Shown piece by piece: positions 49,022 through 60,685 of a DNA stretch of 64,000 bases (the stretch's first letter is position 1; every line of letters begins with the position of its first letter). Origin of the DNA: Casuarina equisetifolia (lineage: Eukaryota > Streptophyta > Magnoliopsida > Fagales > Casuarinaceae); the NCBI GenBank assembly GCA_028551475.1, contig CM052358.1:5768501-5832500 (forward strand), read 5' to 3'. A model generated the notes under the pieces. It did not search any database and was not told the DNA's origin. It saw only the letters and a list, made by a program, of their open reading frames with translations. The translations under genes were made by a program, and so were the position numbers.

Positions 49022-49830
49022 AACAACAACGATGATGATGATTATGTTTTAAAATTTTAAAAATAAATATATTATTGTACAACTTGTCATTTGTATCATC
49101 ATTTTTGTATTCTTGTCATCTTTTAGTTATTATTGTGGTTGATATATTTTCAATATCTATCATAGTTTATGTACATTTTATTATTCTAATTACTATTATA
49201 GTCATTTTTATAAAAATATTGTTGTCATTGTCATTATGATATTATTAATATTGTCACCACTATCATTATTATAATCAATGTTAATCATCATGCCATAACA
49301 TGGACCTAGGCTTAGTGCTATTCAATACTATTATCTAAACATAATATGATTATAATCATTGTCATTAGGCTTGATACAAATATATTTTTAAGTAACTATG
49401 ATTAGAATACAATAAAATTAGCATAAAAATGTATTAAATACTTATATGTCAAAGCAATGTATGATTAGTTAAAAAGGCAATAAGTTTTATGTGCACACAT
49501 GTATACAAATTTAAATCAATGAAAATTTGCAAAGTGAAACATATACAAAGACCAATGGAAAGGAGTTCATAAATTAAAATTTAAGTTTACATAGTTTCTA
49601 TAAAAAAAATAAAAACAAAATGACTCAATTTCTACCATTGTTATGATATTTCTATTTGATTAGATAGTGCTTTTTTTTTCTTATTTTAAAAGGGATAAAG
49701 CCCCAAAGTTTCATTCATGAAAAAATAGGCGGGCAAAACCTTTACGAAAATTGGGATAAAGCCCTTATTAGTAGTCCAAGGGATTTACAGGGGCTTTTAC
49801 AAGATTTATCATGCTTGCACAAAAATGCCT

Positions 49831-50418
49831 TTGTCAATCATAAGGCTTGTCAAATCTTATGAGGTAATTGTTAGATCATGCCTCAACAACCTAAAGAAAA
49901 ATTATTTTTATTGTGCTTGGAAATCTTGCCCCTATCAAAGCAATTAGCATCCTAATTATCTTAAAGAAATTAATCAAAGTTGGAAATTTTTGCAACATGG
50001 AGTTAAGACATGGAAGTTTGTTTCCTTAACAAAAACAAGTTCTAGATTATGGATGGGCCATGCTATAATCCAATTTAACTTCTCCACTTTATTCCACTTA
50101 GAAATGTTACAATGGAATGGTGTTGACTTGGCTCCTCATTTCCCTAAAGAATATGGAATTAGTGTCACAAAAATATAATGTTAATCATTTAGTTGAAAAT
50201 TGAAGAAAAGTATATTGAAATGAAAAAAAAAAATAAAGAATAAACAAGATTGGCAAAGAAAACACAAGTAAAGGCTTTGATTATAACCACTAGTACAATA
50301 AAACCTCACACATACATCTCTTATATATAAGAGATGGATATGATCATGACAAATGACATAAATGACACCATGAAAAACATCATAAATACTAGTTTAAAAT
50401 TAAACTAATGATCAAGAC
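49831..50418. other. unassigned stretch right of the duplication
   Basis: An open frame at 49990-50178 (begins on TTG, ends TAA) encodes about 62 residues rich in aromatic amino acids, with no family I recognise. The part next to the trnT relic may also be plastid-derived, but I cannot confirm that. Confidence 0.25.
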
Positions 50419-50491
50419 ACATTGTTGAGGGAATTGAACCAATGACCATCACATTACAAATGTGATGCTCTAACCTTTAAGCTAAACAAGT
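50419..50491 (-). pseudogene. trnT-UGU: decayed plastid-derived trnT-UGU
   Basis: Read on the minus strand, the sequence keeps the core of plastid trnT, including the TGT anticodon in CATTTGTAATG and TTAGAGCATC of the D-arm side. The plus strand carries CATTACAAATGTGATGCTCT, one base different from a widely used plastid trnT primer site. The 3' acceptor half is altered, and most differences are G-to-A or C-to-T. It is a second nuclear plastid-DNA relic. The flank ATATAAAAAAAAAATTTACT also looks like the plastid trnT-trnL spacer. Confidence 0.8.
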
Positions 50492-50779
50492 TCATATAAA
50501 AAAAAAATTTACTTTTTAATTATTTATTCTTAGTATTAAGGGAATTCTTGTGTAAAAGGGTAATTTGATTCTTCATAACCTCCTGAGCACTCATTGTTGG
50601 AGGATGCTAAGTGGATGCTTTCTTATTGCTTAACATTTTTGTGACATGCAATGTGATATGCTAATAGGTCTTCATTATCAAGCATTAGTAGTTCATTGAT
50701 GTCCAAAGGATTGTCATTAGTCTTTAATGAAAATGATGGATCATATGAGACTTTCTCAATGTTAAGTTATATATTCAAA

Positions 50780-51500
50780 TTGCTAGGCCTATGAATAAAT
50801 TGCTTATAAGTTGAAGTAATAGGCCTATACCATTTGTTTAAGTCTTTTTCAAATTTGGCATGGTAATGTTGAGTTGCTTAGGAAAGGGCTTAGTAAGATA
50901 TCAACTAATTGAAGGATAGATAGGACAAATATGTGACAATAGTTCCTTTGGCTAATTTTTTGCAGACAAAGTGGTAGTCAACTTTCATGTGCTTAGAATG
51001 GTTATGGAAAATTGGCTTCATAGTTAAATAAAGGGCTAAAATATTGTCACAAAAGAGGTTAATGTGAAAAAAGTGAGTTACCTAAAGATGGCAAAGCAAG
51101 TGAAGGATCCAAATGGCCTTGGCAGTGAATCCAAAGTTCAAGGTCGATCATGCCATTGAGATATTCAAAAGCATTTTTTAATTTATGAAAATCTTGAATA
51201 GCCATTCATTGGTGAAGGCAATTCATTATAAAGGAGAGATCAATATGAGTCAAAATAAGGTCTTGAATAGCATTAACCAAGCTTTTGTAGAGTGTGAGAT
51301 GAGCAAAATGTTCACCCTATTTTGGGATGGGAGGGAACTTGAGGGCAATGAGGGTAAAGAAGGGTTGGTAATATGGCATTTTGATATGCTAAAGGATGTT
51401 TAGGGTGTATTGCACTAGAAGAGAAAGAGGCCCACTTCATCACAGTGAACCTAAATACTAAGTAATGGAGCCTACCAAGATCTTTTAGATGGAAGGCTAG
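50780..51500 (-). mobile_element. fossil Ty1/copia fragment (end of reverse transcriptase, RNase H)
   Basis: Minus-strand blocks follow copia order: the segment after the reverse transcriptase palm (about 51.1-51.35 kb), then the RNase H part with a FCDN-type motif and the KHxxVDYHF segment (about 50.95-51.07 kb). The copy is broken in many places, with no terminal repeats identified, and is old. Confidence 0.7.
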
Positions 51501-51604
51501 CCCAACTCATTTAACACATGCATGAAGTTATAGTAGGGAGTTAAAAGTAAGAATTAATAAAATTGATTGTATCATACAACCATATTCAAAAGTAACCATG
51601 ATGA

Positions 51605-53195
51605 TTTTTTTTAGTGAAATCTACTTGATCAAGCATTCTACCCTCTACATACATGTTAGATTTTGCTGAAGGAAAATACAACCTTATAATTGTTGCTTCT
51701 TATGCCTTTGAAGCATTGTTTGGTGTCTTATACAAAACAAATGTAAAATTCTTTTTGATCCTTATATTTGATATTTTTCAATAAAGATCAAAGTGCCTTT
51801 CTAAATTCCTTTATCCTCTTATAACTTAGGTCAAAACTAATCATAAATAAGGTTTTTGATTGCCATATATTACTTGGAGATCTAGAACCATTAGGCCTTT
51901 TAATGCCACGTTCATGTTGCAATAAAAATGTTTATTGATAATGATGCTTAAGTAAACATATCAATTAAGTGTTTTCAAGCACTATATTTTGTTTAAACAT
52001 AGGAAAGTCATTAATTTTGGTTTTTCTTATTATATATTATTAAATTTCTTTTCATTCCTTTTTGGTCATTTAATTTCAAACAAATATGTAAATGCAATTA
52101 AATAAAATCAAAGGTCAAACACAAAAAATGGTTAAAGGCTATGTTCTAGTTCCCTGCACTATTTTATTGGTTATAGTTTAATTTAAGGAATAATAGTGAC
52201 ATTCTAATTTGTGTCTCATTCCCAATTGGCAATCTTTTCTTTTATAAAAAATCTTTGAACCTTATTGCTGATTTTTTTCCCTCCATTTTATTTTAAAAAG
52301 GAATTTTAAAAATTTCATACTTGATGCTTGTATCTTTGACAAGTATGATACAATGACTTGGATTCCAACAATTATGAGATGTAATGCTTAAAGAAAATGG
52401 TTTATCTTATTTGTGAGCACAATATTTTTTTTTCAATGTTTGCTTCTTAATGAGTATGACATCATTTTGGAGTCAAATCACTATATTTATTGCAATCAAA
52501 TTATTTTCAATGAGATCTTCTTGATCAAGCATCCTACACTCTACATACACATTAGATTTTGTTGAAGGAAAATTCAAACTTGTATTTGTTGCCCTCCTAT
52601 GCCCTTAAAGCATCCTTTACTATCTCATACTAAACTTGTAAAATTCTTTCTAATCCTTATCTTTGATATTTTCCAATAAAGATCAAAGTGACTCTTTAGG
52701 CCCCTTGTCTTTGTCTAACTTGGGTTTTTTATGGTCACATGTTAGCTAAAGATTTGGAACCACTAGGCCTTCTAATGCCACATTCATGTTGCAATAAAAA
52801 TATTTAATGATGGCTATGAATGCTGCACTTCAAGTAAATATACCAATTAAGTGTTTTTAACCACTACACTTCATGTAAACACAGGAAAGTCATTAATTTT
52901 GGTTTTTTTTGGTGATATATTGTTAAATTTCTTTTCATTTCTTTTTGGTCATTTAATTTTGAAAAAATATATGAATGCAACTCAAATAAAATCAAAGGTC
53001 AAACACAAAAAAACGGTTAGAGGCTATGTTCCAGTTTCGTGTACTATTTTATTAGTTATTGTTTAACATTGGGAATAAGTGTGACATTATGATTTGTGTC
53101 TATTTTCAGTTGACAATCTTTTTTTTTTTCTAAGAAATCTTTGAACATTATTGTATTTTTCTTTCCTTCATTTTCTTTTATAAAGGAATTTTTAA
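51605..53195. repeat. direct repeat pair of about 0.7 kb
   Basis: Copy 1 (about 51605-52315) and copy 2 (about 52500-53195) run in the same direction, offset by about 893 bases. Shared phrases include CTTGATCAAGCAT, ACACAGGAAAGTCATTAATTTTGG (in part) and ATAAAATCAAAGGTCAAACA. The copies have diverged by many substitutions and small gaps. About 180 bases separate them, with no coding content. Confidence 0.8.
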
Positions 53196-54173
53196 GATTA
53201 CGACATTGCTCCCAACTCTTTATAAAAACGGAACCCTTCGATGTTATCCTATCACAAACAAGGAAATAAGACCAAGATCTTTGGTTAGATTCAAACTGGG
53301 TTTTGCAAATAAATGTCTGTCACTAGGTCTTAATCATAGCTTCATTCCAAAGCCATGGTAGGAAAGTAGAGGCAAAGAAGTTCTTATAAGATCAAATTGT
53401 GTGAAGACTAGCAGTAAGTTTTGAAAAATCAAGAAATTATAGTTTTTATTAATTTATAAAATAGAGGTCTTTAGCATCCATTAATGGTACAAAAATTTCA
53501 ATTTATCCAGAATACTTCTAAATCGTCTCAAATGAGTGTTAATCAACCCCATCAAAAACTTGTTACGTAGTCTAAAACTCATGCACATAATAGCAACTTT
53601 CTTAGTTTTACTATTACGAGGAGCTCAACTGTTTTGGAATGCAACTTCTTTTAACTGCAATCAAACTAGAAGTTAATAAAATTGGTAAAAAGCCGATATC
53701 GCTTGATTTACTTTAAGCCGGAGATTTTTATTTTTAATTAACAACGATACTATTTGATGATTTTGGAAATATTTTACCTGAATTTTTCAACAATCATTAA
53801 TGGACATATTCATGTTTGAAGATTCCAAAGATTTATTGAGGAACTCGTATGACATGGACCAATCATGTATGAAGTCATTTCAAAGATTTACTGAGGAACT
53901 CGTATGGCATGGACCAATAATATGAAGTCAAGGGTCGTCGATCTTTTGGGACGTCCGTCAATATTTCGCTACAAAGCCGCGATGGCCGCCTGAAGCAGGT
54001 TCTTCGGCAATACGAGTAATCTCGGATCAATGGGCGTGTCTCGCCAGCGTGCTCCCAAAAACATTGCATTACAGTCGGAGGCCAGTGTTCTCTCTCTCTT
54101 TCTCTGTCTCTCCATGGAAGCCCGAACCAAAGCCAAATAAAACGTTCACTTCAAATCTAATCCTTCCCTTCCA
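53196..54173. other. upstream region of the SMG8 gene
   Basis: AT-rich until about 53.9 kb, then more GC-rich towards the gene. A 55-bp tandem duplication (starts 53826 and 53881, CAAAGATTTA type) lies here. A CT-rich leader-like run occurs at about 54089-54113. No TATA box is evident. Confidence 0.5.
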
Positions 54174-57100
54174 ATGGACCCCTCCAACCCCACCCCCACC
54201 CCCAGTACGAGCCCCAGCCCCAGCCCCAGCCCCAGCCCCTCCTCCATGCGAGTCCTAATTCGTCCGCCACCCGCGTCCTCTTCACCCTTCCCAGCGCCTC
54301 TCCCTCCTACCGACACTCCACCGCCATCTTCATCACAGCCTCGCTTGCCGGAAGGCGTTGTCGTGGTGGGCTTCGTCTCCCAACGACCCGAGCTCTCTGC
54401 CCGGCTCCTCAACAACATCCTTGACTCCAACGTATTCGGCTCTGGAGCCCTCGACAAGACCTTGTGCCTGCTGGACAAAGAGGGGGTAAGGGACGGGGAC
54501 TGGTTCAAGTCCAGAAGAATCAGCTACTACCATCAACCGGAGAAGGGGATTTTGTTTTTGCAGTTTTGTTCCACCTGCTGCCCCTCCATGGGCGGGCTCC
54601 CGGAGGCCGAAACCAATTTCGATTCGGCCCTGGAGGAGCGTGACGTCGGGGATCTCCAGGGGATGCTGTTCATGTTCTCTGTGAGTCTTTTTCCGTTGGC
54701 TTCAATTGTTCTTTCTTCTGTTTTTACGTTTGTTTTGTTAGTAGTAGAAGCTAAAGACTGCAATAGGTTCTGAGAAAATTAGACCAACTGGTAGTGCCGT
54801 CACCAAAACTAAAATGCTTTGCTATAGGGTGTAGCAATTCTTGACACTAACTGGCATCATTTATTCTAATTTGAGTATCGTGTTGCAAAACTATGGGAGG
54901 AACTGGGCTTCTTCTTGATCGTTTGTATAATATTATCCGACTCATTCAGTTCTATGGCAAACCTGGTGGCCTTTGTCCAGTCTGATGTCATTTTTCTTTT
55001 TTCTGAAAGCAGTAGGCCTGTGTTGTTTAATGGGGTTGAAGTTCTTTCCATAACCGCTGTCGAATATTTTGTTGTTCCATAGGATCTGAAAATGCATGTC
55101 ATGAATTTCACAAGTTTGCCTCCACGAGCAACCAGTGGTTTTTGACCCCCAAGTCTCGGCCTCTATAATTCAGACGGCACAAGTGTCACTTGGGTAATAC
55201 CTCCTTGGCAGTCTTAAGCTTGTAGAGGGTGTTGATTCTTTGGTGAATTTTAGCGTTCGAGAGTTGAACAAGTAGAATTCTTTCGTTATTTGTATGTAAC
55301 AATTTCTTTCAAGTTAGTTTTTATCTCGTGTGTAATTTCAAGTTCTTGTGTAGAGTCTTCGATAAAGGATAAGAACTCTGCCCAGAGTGGGGAATATACA
55401 ACAAACTGCAGTTTTTTGGAACTTAAAAGATAAAGTTTTTGGGATTCTTGATTTATGGGTCTCTGTGTTATATCTGTGTTTTCTTTTGAGAATGTTGTCT
55501 GATAATTGGTCCCATCAGATAATCAACTCGATTAGCAATGTTTGCAGGTTTGCCATGTAATAATATATATTCAGGAGGGCTCACGCGTTGACATTCACAG
55601 TTTGAAAGAATTTCGAGTTTTACAAGCTGCTAAACAAGCTTTGGTTCCATTTGTTAGATCTCGAACTATGCCACCATTACCAACTAGGCCACGTTCTTCA
55701 TCCAGAGGTAGCACATCAACAACCTCCTCCAACAATCCTTCTCCAGGAAAAAGTGGTGGGACATTGAGTCGCAATGCTTCAGCTATTTCTCTCATGTCTG
55801 GTTTAGGTTCCAGTACCTCTTTGTTTCCAGGATTGTGTACTCCAGTCATGCTGTTTGTTTTTGTTGATGATTTCTGGGATTGGCTAAATCCAAGTCCTAA
55901 TGTTGACGAGTCAAAAGATACTTCTTCATTTAATCAATCTTCTAGCGTGATCAGTTTAGCAAGACCAAGTGTGCCTGTTAAAGGGTCTGGCTCCATTATG
56001 GTTCTTGCACGCCCTGTGAACAAATCTGAAGGTGGTTTTAGGAAGAAACTGCAGTCATCTCTTGAAGCACAGATTCGCTTCTTAATTAAGAAATGCAGAA
56101 CACTTTCAGGTTCTGAAACTAGTCATCCTGGTTCAAGAAGTGGGGTTGCTTCAAGTTCAGTACCATTGTTTTCATTTGATGCATCAAGGGCGGTTGTACT
56201 TTTAGATCTGTCAAGTCAGAGATGTGAATCTCTTGAGTTTGCCACTGGCCTTGTGGAAGATATCCTCAATGGAAAAGGAACCTCAGATTCTCTTCTGCTT
56301 GATTCCCATGGTCAGGGTGCAATCAAAGACGATATTTTGTCCGTAAAAGAGTTCATTTACAAGCAGTCTGATATTTTACGAGGGAGAGGGGGCCTGGTCA
56401 GTAACACCAACAGTGGATCAGCTACTGGTGGTGGTATGGTTGCTGTTGCAGCAGCTGCAGCTGCTGCCTCTGCTGCTTCTGGAAAGACACATGCCACTCC
56501 TGAACTTCCGAGTTTGGAAATTTGGTTATCTTCCAGTCAACTAATTTTGCAAGGAGTGCTCTCTGGAAAAGGTGGGTGCATAGATGAAGCTGAAATTGGT
56601 AAAAGAAAACCTCGTCTACGGAACACTGCTGCTTCCCAACAGCTTGAAGGATCTTCTTTGAAAAATATGAACCCTCTGGATGTTGCAGTGTCTTGGTTAG
56701 AATGTGGTAGAGGATTGAATGTGAAATTTTCCACCCTGTGGTGTGAAAGGGTCCTTCCTGCTGCTAAGGAGGTTTACCTAAGCAACTTGCCTTCTTGTTA
56801 TCCAACTTCACTCCATGAAACTCATCTGGAAAAAGCTTTGCATGCCTTCCACTCAATGGTCAAAGGACCTGCAGTGCAACATTTCACAAAAAAATTGGAA
56901 GACGAATGCACAAATATTTGGAAGTCTGGGAGGCAATTGTGTGATGCTGTTAGTTTGACTGGCAAACCATGTATGCACCAGAGGCATGATGTCCAAACTG
57001 ATCAATCAGATAGAGAAGGTGGGAAGGCACATTCTAGTGGATATGCATTCCTTCGTGCTTGTGCATGTGGGCGTTCAAGGCAACTGCAAGCTGATCCTTT

Positions 57101-59714
57101 TGATTTTGAATCGGCAAATATTACTTCCAATTGCTTTCCAGATTGTGACCGGCTTCTTCGTGCACTTCAACTTCCAGAAGTTAGCAATTCCGGACCTATT
57201 AAGCAGTCCTCGTGGAGCTTGATTCGTGTTGGGGCTGCAAGGTATTATGAGCCTTCTAAAGGCTTGCTTCAGAGTGGGTTCTCTGCCACTCAGAGATTCC
57301 TTTTGCAATGGACTATATATCTAGATGTGCACAAAAGCCAAAATGATTTACTAAAAAGTGATGCACAGCCTGGTTCTCTAACAACATCGAGTACAAAACT
57401 TAAGGTTGAATCTAATGCAGATATGGATATTAAGAAAACTAGTATTGTACAGTTGTACTCTGGAGATTTGCAGACTGGCAGTGAACATCAAGGGACGCCT
57501 TCAGAGAAGTTTTATGAAAATAAAATCAGTTTTGGTAAAGGTCTTCCCAATTTTACATTGAGAAAACCATTTTCTGCAGTTGTTGCAGGATCAACAGCCA
57601 TAGATACGGGATTCCCTCCTCTCCAGCAGAGCAAGCAATCTTCATCAGTTTCAGATAAGGAAAAGCAAAATAGGGAGGGAAATCAGGGTGGTGAGCAGGC
57701 CCATGCATTTGATGATGCACAAGGATCTCAAAAGTCTGACATTACTTTATCTGTTGAGCAAAACGTGAATGGAGTGAATAATAATGGCTATTCAGATGGG
57801 GACCCCTTCTTAAGGATAGGCAATAATGTAGTTCCTGTAAATGTGAATGGTAGTAAAGAGGTCAAAATGAGCTCATCTTTGAAGCATGTCATAGTGTATG
57901 TTGGATTTGAGCATGAGTGCCCCCATGGCCATCGTTTCCTATTGAATCCTGAGCATCTTAATGAACTTGGATATTCATATTCATTGTTTGAAGAATCTCA
58001 TGCCTCTTCCTCACCTGAAATTGCAAACCATAAGATGACATACATGTCAAACTTACGAAAAAATGGTGGTCATGGCAAAGTTCATCGAAAGTCAGATGTG
58101 ATGAATGCTAGTGCTGTAAAAAAGGAAAAAGGCATAGATAAGCAAAAACAGATAGCAGTGAATGGCAAGCTTCATATAGGTGGGATGGTTCAGAGCTCTG
58201 GGCAAAGTATGGAACAAAATCAGACATTCCTTAGTTTATCAAAACTGCCCAACTCTGTAAAGGAACTTGAAGGAGGCTTTCAGTCTATAAGCCTTGCTGA
58301 TAGTGGATGTGCTTTCTCCATGTTGAATAGAAATGTACCAATCTTCATGAACTGCCCACACTGCAGTCAATCCAAGACAAGGAAGGATCTACCAAAAATT
58401 AAGTTTGCTGGCACAATATCACAGCTTCAAAGGATTTTTCTGGTACAACATGTTGCTTTTTTGAATTTTTCTTCCATTTCCATTAATTCTCTCCCAAATG
58501 ATCTGCACTTGCTAGTTGGTATTACCAGCACGAAGAGTTGATCTCCCACAGTCCTCGTGTAATATCGAATTATTCAGTAACTGATGCTAATTCAAAGTAA
58601 AAAGGTCTGATGAACGGATATCTGACAGGACTCTTGGCATTTTTGTTTATTCCACGATAAGATTAAACTTGGAACTTACATGCAATGCGTGTGTGGCCTA
58701 TCAGAAATACTGAGGCTAGAATACTAGGTTTTTTTCTTGCTGTTAGGTCTGCGAGACTGAAACTGAGGAACATATGATGCCTTTTGGGTTTAGGCAAGGA
58801 TAAATGATAATTAAACTTGCTCTAGCTTTATGTGCTGGTGTTTTTGTTACTGAATATCTAATTGCAGCAATTTTCTTGTAGGTCACTCCTTCGTTCCCAG
58901 TCATATTAGCAACATGTCCTTTTATACAGTTTGAGGTATGTCTCCCTTGCTCACTGTTACATGCACAGGTTAACTTCATACTAAAACTTGAGGTGTTCAA
59001 TTTTTCTGAAATTCTTCAAGGGTACAGATTGGAATTCCTGCTTTCCTCTGTCTTCTGCATAATTTGTTTGTAGAATGTTGAGTGATGACTAATATGTGTG
59101 GTGATACAGTAGTATTTGACTGAAGCTTACGTAGGAGGCTGTGATCTAGTACGAATGCTTCTTATTTCTGTCCTTAGTGCATCATATCTCTGTAGCAGAT
59201 TAGGATGGTTGAGAGAATTGTTTCATGACCAATTGGATAGTATCACTAACTTCAGTCTGTTTTTGGAATAAATGACCCTCAAGTTTGATTCATATTGAAT
59301 TTGAACTGCGCTTACACTTGTTCAGTCTTTCAGTTAGATAGTATTGGGTTTTCTCTCCTTCGCACACGCCATGTTCTCTTCTTAAAATTTTAGGTTAAAT
59401 CTTTATTGGAAATTCTAAGTTGCTTTTCTCATCTTTTAGCAATCACTCTGTTGCAGGCATCATGCCTACCAATAAGAATTTCAGATTGTGAGCAACAGTT
59501 GCAGTTCGGCCTTGGATGCCAGGTGATCTTACCGCCCGAGAGTTTTCTCACACTTAAACTCCCTTCTGCTTATGGCGTACAACTGGCGGATGGAAGTCTG
59601 CATCCTCTAAACCCTTTTGAAGAGAAACCAGAATTAACTGCCTGGATTGTCAAGGGCACGACATTGCAGGTTGTCTCAAAGGATAGTAATTTTGATGAGG
59701 GGTTTCAAACGTAA
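54174..59714 (+). CDS. SMG8: nonsense-mediated mRNA decay factor SMG8 (4 exons)
   Basis: Exons are 54174-54680, 55548-58442, 58882-58935 and 59457-59714. All junctions are phase 0, giving 3714 bases including the stop and 1237 residues. SMG8 with SMG9 binds the kinase SMG1 and restrains its phosphorylation of UPF1 in RNA surveillance. The N-terminus is a Pro/Ser-rich tail, then the degenerate G-like domain begins (GVVVVGFVSQRPELSARLLN, residues 61-80). Exon 2 opens with the conserved VCHVIIYIQEGSR and carries RVLQAAKQALVPFVRSR, a Ser-rich segment and an Ala run near 465-480. A Cys/His motif EHECPHGHRF lies near 957-966 and NCPHC near 1104. The C-terminus LGCQVILPPESFLTLKLP to GFQT is typical of plant members. 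The long linker of about 780-930 looks disordered. Plant members are longer than human SMG8 (991). Confidence 0.95.
54209..54238 (+). repeat. GCCCCA hexamer run inside SMG8 exon 1
   Basis: About five hexamers encode alternating Ser and Pro near residues 13-22. Such runs commonly vary in length between alleles. Confidence 0.85.
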
Positions 59715-59924
59715 ACAAATTTGCTGAAAGCTAGAATACGGCTGCTAAAAAAAATCAATTTCTATGGCGACTTTGCGATTTGCAGCAGCAGATGTTTGTG
59801 ACCATCTCATCTAATTTTAGTTGAGGTGTGATCTTTCATACCATGACTTGGATTATTCTTTTTTTTTTATTTCAAAATTCTGTTGTGGCTTACAGACATT
59901 AAAATTCTCAACTTTTTATTTACT

Positions 59925-59926
<2 letters not shown>

Positions 59927-59961
<35 letters not shown>
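59927..59961. repeat. TC microsatellite
   Basis: A pure (TC)n run of about 35 bases, followed by TGTGTGCG, about 210 bases past the SMG8 stop codon. Confidence 0.95.
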
Positions 59962-59966
<5 letters not shown>

Positions 59967-60465
59967 CGCTTGAGTCATTGTATTTTTTTTTTCCTTTGTA
60001 TAACTCCTTGGCATTGAGGTTTTTGCTGCTTTTTCTCATTTTAGATTTGTTTTAAGAAAACATGATGTCCAACATATATAAGCAACTAATAAAAATTGAT
60101 GTGCACGTTAAATATTGATAGCAAGGATATGTCATAAAACAATATCATCACATATTTTTGTGGAATGCCTCGCATTCTTGGAATAAAGAGAATTTGCAGA
60201 ACAAATTATGCTGTGTCCAAGTTTGTTTGAGGCTTGTTACAATGAATTCTTTCCCCTTCATCCTTTTTTTTTCCCCCACTATTGATAATATAAAAAGAGG
60301 AGGAAGACAATATATTAAGATACATTTCATTCATATGATGCATAGAGCAAACATATGTATATATATTTCTCTATATGTTGACTTCCTCTTAAAATGTCGA
60401 CATTCTGTCATGGCAAATTTTTCGGTGATTTTATTTGTGATTAGTTTTATGCTAGTTATGGTTTG

Positions 60466-60685
60466 ATGACAACTTACCAAAGAAATATTTGAGGTATGAT
60501 CTAAAATGCTTTGGATAACAAACTTAAAAGTGTTACATATGTGTTAGGGTAAGTAATTGAAAGAAGTATGCTTGCATGACACCTTATCATAGAAGTATTT
60601 GAGGTATGATCCAAAAACGTTTTTAATAATAAACTTGAAAGTGTTGCATATGTATTAGGGTGAGTTATGGAAGAGTAATGTTTTT
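60466..60685. repeat. 110-bp tandem duplication
   Basis: Units start at 60466 and 60576 (ATGACAACTTA, ATGACACCTTA) and share TATTTGAGGTATGATC and AAGTGTTRCATATGTRTTAG. Divergence is moderate. No coding content is seen. Confidence 0.8.

Larger units (their letters stand above)
45540..49830. repeat. segmental duplication, copy 2
   Basis: Module A' (about 45555-46530) and module B' (about 48380-49830) match the modules of copy 1 in order and orientation. A' has about 330 bases near 46585-46915 that are absent from A. That interval includes an 80-codon frame (46534-46776) with no recognisable product. The middle holds the second opposed pair of 77-bp arrays. About 46.9-47.7 kb is AT-rich and unremarkable. 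Confidence 0.75.

Noticed and set aside
51605-53195. Direct repeats as the terminal repeats of a retroelement
   Set aside because: Only about 180 bases lie between the copies, with no coding domains, primer site or clear end motifs.
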